From: Procambarus clarkii | Taxonomy: Eukaryota; Arthropoda; Malacostraca; Decapoda; Cambaridae | NCBI RefSeq assembly: GCF_040958095.1 | Contig: NC_091152.1 | Location: 19,204,381 to 19,268,380 of the forward strand | Length of the DNA stretch: 64,000 nt | Direction of reading: 5' to 3' | Part shown: in pieces, positions 37,301 through 45,700 of the stretch | How the letters are laid out: each line of letters opens with the position of its first letter | Numbering within the stretch: position 1 is the first letter of the stretch | Notes under the pieces: model-generated | What the model was told of the DNA's origin: nothing | The model's database searches: none | Seen by the model: the letters and a program-made list of their open reading frames with translations, nothing else | Position numbers and translations under genes: made by a program

Positions 37301-40300
37301 TAATCAATCTCTCACCAGACAGCCAACTACACGGCAGCCTTCATCGACTGGCTCCACAGTGTCCGGAGACTGGCGCCGTCCCTGGTCCACATCACCGGCC
37401 ACTCTCTAGGGGCCCACACTGCCGGCCTCACTGCCAGATATGTCACATCCGGCACTGTCGCCAGAGTCACCGGTAAATGTTTCCTACTTCGTAACCACAT
37501 TTTACGTTAACAACTAACTTTCTTTAGGTATTTTGTAAGTTTGGTGTTAATCATACATACACCTCTACAGTGATGGTAGTAGACAATGTCTGGCCTCCAA
37601 GGCCAACTAGCGCTCTCCTAAAGTAATGGAATTGCAGCTTCCTGTGTATGTTACAATTCTTCGTTGTTCGTGGAGCTTCGTTCTCTTTATCAAGTAACAA
37701 TAGCGGGAGTACTCGGCATTGCTCGAATGACAGAAGCAACACTGCACATTATCTTCATCACTATAATCATCTTTACTACACAATTATATCACTATATGTC
37801 TATATCCATCGTTACTACGAACGACCATCAGAACTCTAACCATCCTTAATCTTCCTCACTATAACCATCTTAACTTCTCACAACCATCATCACTGTAGCC
37901 ATCTTCACTACACACAACTTGTAACACCGGAACTATCTCCATCACTATTACCATTTTCATTAAAGTATATCTGAGGTATGTTGTGATGTGATGAGCTTGT
38001 GACGGGCCTAATGATGTGTGAGACTCATTAATTACTCTTGCTCTTACACAATCAAAGGTCTTAATTGCATTGCTTCAGCTTGCCTTCAGTGTATCAGCTT
38101 TGTTTACATTTTGATGAACCTTTCCAGGTCTTGATCCAGCGGGTCCGTTGTTCTATGACAAGCCAGCCGACCAGCGGCTCGACTCCTCCGATGCTGACTT
38201 TGTCGACGTCCTGCATGCCAACTCCGGCTCCCTCGCTGAGGTCTGACCTCAACTGTGTTCGGTATTCTCCTCTACAGGGAACTATATGGCTATGGTGCCC
38301 TGAGGTCGTGGTCATGTTACTTCAGTATATGAACTCTGTAACTGTAGCTCTCTAACTTCAGTACATGAGCTCTGTAATTGTTGTACATGAGCTCTGTAAC
38401 TGTGCATGAGTTCTGTAACAATACATGAGCTCTGTAATGGTACATGAGTTCTGTAACTGTTGTACATGAGCTCTGTAATTGTTGTACATGAGCTCTGTAA
38501 CTGTAGTACATGAGCTCTATAACTTAATTACATTAGCCTGCAATAGGTTCAGCATAGTGTAGCATAAGAAACTTTTACACATCAAGCTTACTAAATATTT
38601 AAGTAATTTAGAATTGAAATAATGTTAAAAAAGAGAAGTTAACAAAGAGTTTAGGGAGCAGTAGTTTAGCATATCATCCGGCTCTCACTTCAGGGGTGTA
38701 TAGCGCTCCACCAGCCTCTGGGACACGTTGACTTCTACCCTAACGGTGGGAGGCATCAACCAGGATGTGTGGTCACTCCTGAGGACGTTCTTACTGACTG
38801 GATTGACCTCTTTGGTAAGTAGTTTTCAAGATGGCGCCAAGCAACCTCTTCGGTAGACCAAGGAAATTAATAATTTAGTCTCCTCTTAATAGACGAACAA
38901 GTATACTTCCTACATTTATCTACCCTTTATTTAAAAGTAGTTTTATATGCAGTAGTTTATTATAATCAACATTTAAATATATAATATGTCTTCATTGCCA
39001 GGGTCAAAATATGCCAAAGGAGAGAAATTGTATTATGCAGGCGATGAGTCACAATAACGTGGCTGAAATATGTTGACTAGACCACACACTAGAAAGTGAA
39101 GGGACATTGTCGTTTCTGTCCGTCCTGGACCATTCTCATCGACTTGAGAATGATCCAGGACGGACCGAAACGTCGTCGTCCCTTCATGTTCTAGTGAGTG
39201 GCCTGATCAACAAGTGTATTATTCTGTATACGATGCATTTTAACTTGTGAGCTTATGAATGCATCAGAACTGATAAAGATGGTCTACATATAGAGAAATG
39301 TTAGCCTTTATTTCCTCCTAACATATAATTACTATTACTGAAAAAGCTATTTTCTAACTGACTATTCAGGTGGATGTAGTCATGCTAGAGTTACTGAACT
39401 GTGGGTAGAGAGCCTCATAGATCTCGCCCCAGACAAGATGTTCACCTCGTGGCCATGTTCAGACTGGGACACTTTCTTGGCCGGCAACTGTTCCTCCTGT
39501 GGCCAAGGGTGCCTGCACATGGGCTTCCACGTCGAGTACAGGTTAGTCTCAATATGTAACACATTTAAGAAACAAAGTTATTCATCTGTAAATACAATAA
39601 TGTACAATACTTATACTAAAGATTACCTGAGCGGGTTGACACTTTTAGTTCTCTTAATCTGTCCTCGTACATTGGCCCTCTAGTACTTTTCTTGCGCATA
39701 AGGTTATCTTGAGATGATTTTGGGGCTTTTTAGTGTCCCCGCGGCCCGGTCCTCGACCAGGCCTCCACCCCCAGGAAGCAGCCCGTGACAGCTGACTAAC
39801 ACCCAGGTACCTATTTTACTGCTAGGTAACAGGGGCATAGGGTGAAAGAAACTCTGCCCAATGTTTCTCGCCGGCGCCTGGGATCGAACCCAGGACCACA
39901 GGATCACAAGTCCAGCGTGCTGTCCGCTCGGCTCATTGCCATAATGTCTGCACTTTTTCCATATTTCTAGCACTTATCTAAGATGTAGAGAGGTAGTATT
40001 CCTGCATGGTACACTGCAGTAACAAGAATTACATGATCTTGCCAACCTGATGGGGTTTAGAATGTCAAACCTGAAACGGTCGCACGAACTTATCAACCTG
40101 ATGAACAGAATGACTCTGGAATTGTAGGATGGTTTTGATATCACCGAGGTGACATCAAAGGTGGTAATTGCATGTGAAAATAATCAGGGATGATAGATTC
40201 ATCAGAGTAGACTTATAAAATATTTTACCCCACACTGCTGGACCAAACAAATCATGGAACACAGGAGTGTGAGGAATAGGTTGTGTTCTAGCATGATGAT

Positions 40301-42246
40301 TTGGGAGCCGGTTGGTTGAGTGGACAGCACACTGGACTTGTGATCCTGTGGTCCCAGGTTTGATCCCAGGCGCCTGGCGAGAAACAATGGGTACAGTTTC
40401 TTTCATCCTATGCCCCTGTTACCTAGCAGTAAATAGGTACCTGGGTGTTAGTCAGCTGTCACGGGCTGCTTCCTGGAGGTGGAGGCCTGGTCGAGGACCG
40501 GGCCGCAGGGACACTAAAGCCCCAAAATCATCTCAAGATAACTTCAAGATATGATGTTCACCCCCAGTAGAGGGTGCTGTTGTAACAAACAGGATAGGCA
40601 TTAAGGAGAGTTACCACAGTAGATGAGACACACCCCTGCCATGGCAGGGGTAGGGATCCAAACAAGAGCAAGCCAAAGACAGCTGGGTCAGGGGACAACA
40701 CGCCAGGAACCTTGAAGCCCGCAATGAGCACCCACTATAAAACATCTTCCAGGCTGATCCGACTCAAAGGCTTGGCCATTCACCATGAGTCTGAGCAAAA
40801 GTAGAGGTTTTGATTACCATTGGAAAGTGAACAAGTCCACAAGGGCTGTGACAAGGGTTCGAACCTACGTCCGAGAGGATCCCAGATGCTGCCTTAATTG
40901 ACTGAGCTACGGACATGGTTAAAAGAATAAGTGGTCATTGTAACTGCACATTACAGTATTCAGTTTTCGAACCCTCGTCATGGCCCTTGGGGATTGGTTC
41001 ATTTGATGCATCACGCTATTGTGATTTGTGTGTGTAATTATAGGAAAGTAATTTTAAAAGGCTGGGGTCTCAGAGCTTTGGGAAACCACCTACCAGGGGA
41101 TAATGGGGAAGACTGGGTGTGAGCCAGCATAGGAAAGTACACCAGAAATTCAAGTTTTTGTCAACAGTTCACTAAAGTGATTATTAGTTACCAGTGGTGT
41201 ACTTTGTAAACATTAAGATTATATTTTTAAATACTATACTGTACAGTACTTGTATTTAATTCCATTTATACTAGCAATTCTTTTTTGTTAACTTCTTAAA
41301 TAATCATTATTCACATGAATCTCAAATAGTGCACGAGTATGCGTGCGTGTAGGATGACTCACGACCCGTTTAATAATAAGTGCCAGCACAGTTCTTACTT
41401 GCGAAATCACAATAATTTTCATCAAGACAAATCTTTTGCCTTATTATGCAAACTGAATGGTCCAAAACAATTGTATTTTCACTAGGACAATGTACAGTTT
41501 TAGCATTCATTTCTTTTGGTCACAATATTGTTGCAGTATTTTGTAATCTTTTTAGTATTTGTATGTTCTTAGATTACTGACATTTTCTAGGATTTGGTAT
41601 TGGAAACCTAAAAACAGAGAACATATACTAACCATTTTCATTATCAAATATCTTAATCCATTGTGTGCATAACAAAGCCCTCAAACTGTACTCTGGAGTA
41701 TTGGAAAAATGACCAGGTTCATAAATTTATGCTGGGATGGTGTTGTTCTAGTTGTGTAAGGAAGAAATTCCTTGCATAATTAAGAGGAATGAGCAAAGCT
41801 GCTGTGAGGAAAGAGGAACTATAATAATAATAAAAATAGTAACAGTGAACACATTCACCGTTACTATTTTGAAATAGTTTCTATTTCCGTTGTTTTTAAT
41901 GTTTTAAAAACAATAATAACAACAATTCTATAAGTTACACCAATAGTCTAAAGGTCTGTAAGGCATATGCCAAATAAACCAGTCGGCAAAAAGGGAACTT
42001 ATCAAATAGTTTCCAGCCACACATAAGCGACTCTCACACTTCAAGGACTCTCACACCTATTTGACCAGGTCATTATTTTGCATTATAGGGCAAGATCAAC
42101 CAGCTTATCTTCCAGCATTAACCTCAAAAATATTCTATTATAAAGTACCTTTCATAACAATTGTCAACTTTTTTTTCAGCTCAAGAGGTTCATATTACTT
42201 GCGTACAAATGCCACCTCACCCTTCGCTCTGGGTGATAATCAGTAA
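29491..42246 (+). CDS. secreted pancreatic-lipase-family enzyme, nine coding exons
   Basis: Coding exons: 29491-29512, 29773-29908, 30811-30965, 36583-36680, 37319-37472, 38128-38240, 38694-38814, 39370-39541, 42180-42246. All introns are GT-AG with matching phases; the total is 1,038 nt, 345 aa. The first exon (ATGTTGTTCTCT, donor GTGAGT) supplies the start of a signal peptide ([17 protein letters not shown]). The catalytic triad is intact: Ser166 in GHSLGAH, Asp191 in GLDPAGP and His271 in CSHAR. The lid between Cys251 and Cys269 is 17 residues. HVDFYPNGG and a late Cys-rich segment (CSSCGQGC) also fit the family. There is no C-terminal PLAT domain, as in many invertebrate members. The likely role is extracellular triacylglycerol or phospholipid hydrolysis; the substrate cannot be told from sequence. 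Intron 3 (30966-36582) contains POLR2J on the other strand. A possible AATAAA is at 42602-42607. Confidence 0.92.
32142..35554 (-). CDS. POLR2J: RNA polymerase II subunit RPB11, three exons
   Basis: Exons on the minus strand: 35554-35477, 33869-33720, 32270-32142; all phase 0, 118 aa against 117 in human. It starts [19 protein letters not shown]. The core includes [32 protein letters not shown] and HKVVLRVQ; the end is [20 protein letters not shown] then EKKEGFD. The product pairs with RPB3 in the alpha-like assembly platform of RNA polymerase II in the nucleus. The whole gene lies inside intron 3 of the lipase gene in antisense orientation. Intron 1 holds a SINE and a foldback element with telomere-like repeats. 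A possible minus-strand AATAAA is at 31719-31724. Confidence 0.96.
33310..33415 (-). mobile_element. tRNA-like arm of palindromic family 3, single arm
   Basis: The minus strand reads a tRNA-like CGTAGCTCGGTCGATTAAGG (A box) and GGTTCGAATC (B box), followed by GGCCCTTGTGGATTTGTTC. The same arm occurs in pairs at 40828-41040, 45180-45620 and 47030-47425. Only one arm is present here. Confidence 0.65.
34351..34640 (-). mobile_element. tRNA-headed SINE family 1, full copy
   Basis: A minus-strand SINE with head TCCGTGGTGTAGTGGTAAGA and B box GGGTTCGTATCC. The body includes CTGTAGCCTCTGTTTAACGC; the tail ends TGTATATATCTC plus a 30-base A tail (plus-strand T run at 34351-34380). At the head end a 13-bp inverted duplication CTACACCACGGAG/CTCCGTGGTGTAG spans 34618-34646. 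It lies in POLR2J intron 1. Confidence 0.88.
35008..35372. mobile_element. foldback element with arms of about 75 bp and a telomere-like CCTAA core
   Basis: The left arm (GTCCGTCTAATTACCACAAG, then CTTCCTGGCAATACGTTAGT) and right arm (ACTAACGTATTGCCAGGAAG, then GTGGTAATTAGACGGAC) are reverse complements. Between them is a (CCTAA)n-like stretch at about 35084-35150. The element is inside POLR2J intron 1, about 105 bp from exon 1. No transposase is visible. Confidence 0.7.
35785..35970 (-). mobile_element. SINE family 1, tail half
   Basis: The minus strand contains the middle and tail (CAGAGGCTACA complement, GCCCGAAACGTTACGCGTAC, CTTGTATATATAAA). The tRNA head is missing beyond the ATTGACTGGGCGC region. 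Confidence 0.75.
36185..36535. repeat. inverted pair of a repeat containing CCATTACCAGTATC
   Basis: The minus copy (36185-36355) and plus copy (36375-36535) face each other around a short spacer. Shared blocks are GGTGGCACGGGCATGAATAG, GTGGCCCTTTTGGGCCATTA and CACCCTGCGTCACGG. A third copy lies at 37150-37305 on the minus strand. The pair is immediately upstream of lipase exon 4. Confidence 0.75.
36781..37090 (+). repeat. 52-56-bp tandem repeat with splice-donor-like CAGGTAAGT, 6 copies
   Basis: Six units each start CAGGTAAGT and contain ACGGGCTCACCATAGCCCGT, a 7-bp stem with a 6-base loop, and CTACTTGCCCCGCTCCTGTG. It sits in lipase intron 4, about 100 bp after the true donor at 36681. The last unit continues into GGAACTTGTTCCGAGTAG, probably the natural end of the source repeat. 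Confidence 0.9.
37150..37305 (-). repeat. third copy of the CCATTACCAGTATC repeat
   Basis: Same blocks as 36185-36355 in the same orientation (ACATCTCCCGTCACGCAGGG, CACCTCTTACGGACTATTCA). It ends about 14 bp before lipase exon 5, so the polypyrimidine tract of that acceptor abuts the repeat. Confidence 0.75.
38325..38525. repeat. short tandem repeat (ACATGAGCTCTGTAACTGTT type)
   Basis: About nine irregular units of 18-24 bp built on CATGAGCTCTGTAA, in lipase intron 6. Confidence 0.85.
39071..39212. repeat. palindromic repeat with arms of about 70 bp
   Basis: Arms GTTGACTAGACCACACACTA and its near-complement GTGAGTGGCCTGATCAAC flank the centre CATTCTCATCGACTTGAGAATG. The right half recurs alone at 59636-59708 (GACCGAAACATCGTCGTCCC). 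It lies in lipase intron 7. Confidence 0.75.
39698..39945 (-). mobile_element. SINE family 2, full copy
   Basis: On the minus strand: a tRNA-like head with TGTGGTCCTGGGTTCGATCC, the body, and a tail ending AAAATCATCTCAAGATAACC. It lies in lipase intron 8. Confidence 0.85.
40303..40548 (+). mobile_element. SINE family 2, full copy
   Basis: The head GGGAGCCGGTTGGTTGAGTG, the B box GGTTTGATCCCAGGCGCC and the complete body and tail are present. It is in opposite orientation to the copy 360 bp upstream. Confidence 0.87.
40828..41040. mobile_element. palindromic family 3 with tRNA-like arms, internally deleted
   Basis: The left arm (CCACAAGGGCTGTGACAAGG, GTTCGAACC, GACTGAGCTACGGACATGG) and the short right arm (CGAACCCTCGTCATGGCCC, TTGATGCATCACGCTATTGT) are inverted relative to each other. 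The centre is much shorter than in the copies at 45180 and 47030. Confidence 0.65.
41100..42179. other. lipase intron 8, nothing further recognised
   Basis: AT-rich intronic sequence without a recognised repeat or motif. It ends in a T-rich tract and the acceptor TTTTTTCAG at 42179. Confidence 0.5.
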
Positions 42247-42692
42247 CAACAGAGGACCTTCCACAGATTCTACACCCTACAGTACACCAAACTGCTCAAT
42301 ATTTATCTACACCAGTTAGAATGTTTAGCTCAAGTACTGTATTAATTACATTCCTTCAATTTTGTGACAATGCCTAGCAAAAACATACCAGAGAATTAAT
42401 TCAAATTTGTATCAAGAATGTTCTATATTTTGTATCTTATCATTTTAGAGGAAAGTTTTCTCTTACTAAAAAGCTGTTGCACTCACTGATAATTTGAAAT
42501 TTTTTATACATGCAAGAGTAAAATTATAAGCAAATAGTGTACATTGGCATTATTGGTTCCTCCTACTTATACTCATTGACATGCAAGCATTTTCACCCAT
42601 TAATAAAAGGTAGGAAGTTTTAATTCAGGACGTAGATATTAATAAACATGATTTCTAAAGATGAATATAAAACTACAGGTACCAAACAATGT

Positions 42693-42698
42693 TTTATT
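42693..42698 (-). terminator. possible EIF3K polyadenylation signal
   Basis: Minus-strand AATAAA 29 nt after the EIF3K stop codon. With the lipase AATAAA at 42602 on the opposite strand, the two 3' ends fall within about 100 bp. Confidence 0.5.
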
Positions 42699-42726
42699 TG
42701 TCCAGTGAAATTCCACTTGCCACACA

Positions 42727-45700
42727 TTATCTGCAGGCAGCCATTATTCCTGCCACGGAATCAAACTCGATCTTCTCAGTGATATTCTTGGTCTTTACCG
42801 TTTCCTCTTGATTGGCGATAAACACGTAGCCATCATCAGTTTCCTTCCACCCATACTTAGTCATCCAGTGCTGCAAGGCCACCTCTGTCAAGGGTAGGTT
42901 AGGTGTGATAAATGAACACACACACTGCATCTCCCATGTACTTCCATGTCCCCTTCCCTTATGGAAGTCCCCTGTACTTCCATGTGAACTATTACAATTT
43001 GATAAATGAACACACTGCATGTCCCCTGTACTTCCATGTCAACTATTACAATTTGATAAATGAACACACTGCATGTCCCCTGTACTTCCATGTCAACTAT
43101 TACAATTTGATAAATGAACACACTGCATGTCCCCTGTACTTCCATGTCAACTATTACAGTTTGATAAATGAACACACTGCATCTCCCATGTACTTCCATG
43201 TCCCCTTCCCTTATGGAAGTCCCCTGTACTTCCATGTGAACTATTACAATTGCCATGCAAATCTATGTCAACAAACTTTGCCATTATTTTCATGAAAACT
43301 TGAATTTTTTACTAAAAATCAACAAATTAATTTTTGTCAGTAACGTTTCTTCTGATCTTTTAGATTCATACAAGCCATTAATTTGATCCTTTTGGGAATA
43401 ATCCATTATATATTAATATGTACATTATTGTACCTTACTCCAAACCTTTCATCAAAATACAAAATCATTTCCAGTTTTAATTCTATACTATTAGCAGTCT
43501 CATTTCCCCGATAAATGCAATGACTTACCGTCAATGCCACCGAGGAGCTGGGCCAGAACATTCTTCTCTATGTGCTGATAGGTGATTGTTATAACATGGC
43601 AGATATACTTGCGTATGCTGTCATGGAAGTCTTTGATGTCTGTAATCTGCAGGTATAACACAAAAGACTATTTAGCACTGTGTTGTAGGATGCATGTGTG
43701 TGTTATGAAGTATTAACAGAAATTTACTTGCATTCTTCATTACCCAATGTATTACTTCAGCTTATTTATAAAACTTATTCATGGAAATCTACAGCCATAC
43801 TTGGAAACATCTCCAATATATTGCTCAAAATTAATTCTGTTGTATGTTTTAATTCCCTCATTGGGATATAAAACAAAAAAACTGAGATCACCATAATTCT
43901 GTTATCAAAAAGAAAACGGCTTGCTGCAGAATTTGTAAATTCAAGGCCTTAAACATTAAAACCAAAATACTGTCCTCTATACATAAGCACAAACAGGCAA
44001 TCAACATACTAGTTCGGAATATGTAGCGTTCATCTTCCAATACATGTTGAACTGACACATTTCCAGCAGGTCATGAAGGTACATAATACGTTTGATGATA
44101 ATATCATCCATCTGAAATGAAAGCACTATTATAGACTTGGAAACAAAAGGATTTAATTTACAAAAATGTTTAAATGTAACATTTAACCACTATATAAAAA
44201 AAAATGCTTCAAAGAGTCATTTGTGCAATCAGGTAGGAAAAATACAATATATGGCAGATGGTGTAAGTAAGTAATTATCAAAAGGAAGCATCAAACCAGG
44301 AGCACTATTTAGCACAATTGGAGCCACAGAACATTCAAGTCATTAAAAACCATTAAGATGCCAATATGAGAACACAAGGAGAGGAGGCAAGCAAAATCAA
44401 AGCTATCTAATCCACTAACGATTACATCGAGGGACAAGCAACCCAGAGAGATGTTACGGAAAGCAAGATCTACAAAGTGCAAAGCAATAAGAAAGATTAT
44501 GCAATTTGGACAATAAATGGCAGGATAGCGATTCATTAAATGCCCATGAGTGAAGCACGATGTCCCGATGCAGAGCTTAGCCAAGCCATTTCCATCTATT
44601 ATGGTGGTTGAGAAAAAGAAAACACGGGGGCAGACATGGGCATCAATGTTATAACATTCTTAATGATGACATCCTCCTTGTTAAACAATATTTAAATACA
44701 TGTGTGCACAGAAATACTGTACTAATATTACTGCATCAACAAATGTGGACTGGATCAGTAAAACAGGTTAAGCAGAGATAGAAAAATTTATCGAAATGGT
44801 GGCCGACTGCATTTTTAAACACTGTACAAAAGCAGCATGGGGAGGAAAACAATATATTACACTTGGTTCAAGCCAAGGGAGACACTAAATGACACAAACA
44901 GGGAGCATGTTTGGGGGCAGTAACCAAAAGGATTTAACTCGGCATGGAAAAATTGAATAAGTCTGTAAGGGGTACCAGACGTTTGAAAAGCAAATTATGA
45001 GGGATTGAAAAGTTTCTCAAGAAGAGTAGATTTGGAAGATCTGAACATGGGAGGGGGGGGAGGGGGGCTGTCGTTGAAATGTGATTGGAGTCTGGAGGTG
45101 GGTAAACCTGTCAGTGGATTTTGATGTGATTCTACTTAGCTCTCCATTTCTTTTTAAATAAGATTATATAAATACACAAATCACAATAGTGTGATGCATC
45201 AAATGAACACATCCACAAGGGCCGTGACGAGGGTTTGAACCTACGTCCGAGAGGATCCCAGACACGCCTTAATCAATTGAGCTACGACATGGTATATAAG
45301 AATTGCAACTGGGAAATCAACTTGACCTACCACGGATCCTGCAGTCAAACCACAATTATTACACAATTTCCCCATGCACCCGAGCTCTGTTCTACGAAGA
45401 GGTAGAACAGCTCATTGACAGAGCTCAGGTGCATGGGGGAATTGTGTAAAAACCTGGTTTGTCTCTTGGAGAGACTGCAGGATCCATGGTAAGTCAAGTT
45501 GATTTCATGGTTGCAATTCTTTTAACCATGTCGTAGCTCAGTCGATTAAGGCACGTCTGGGATCCTCTCAGACGTAGGTTCGAACCCTTGTCACGGCCCT
45601 TGTGGATTTGTTCATTACATAAATATATTTTTAGATTCAATAGCAATGGATGACCATGGAACTAAAGTATCTTGACAATTAAGAAAGCTATATATATACT

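Noticed and set aside
42888-43295. Protein with a 18-residue repeat on either strand
   Set aside because: A 54-bp tandem array inside an EIF3K intron; its period is divisible by 3.
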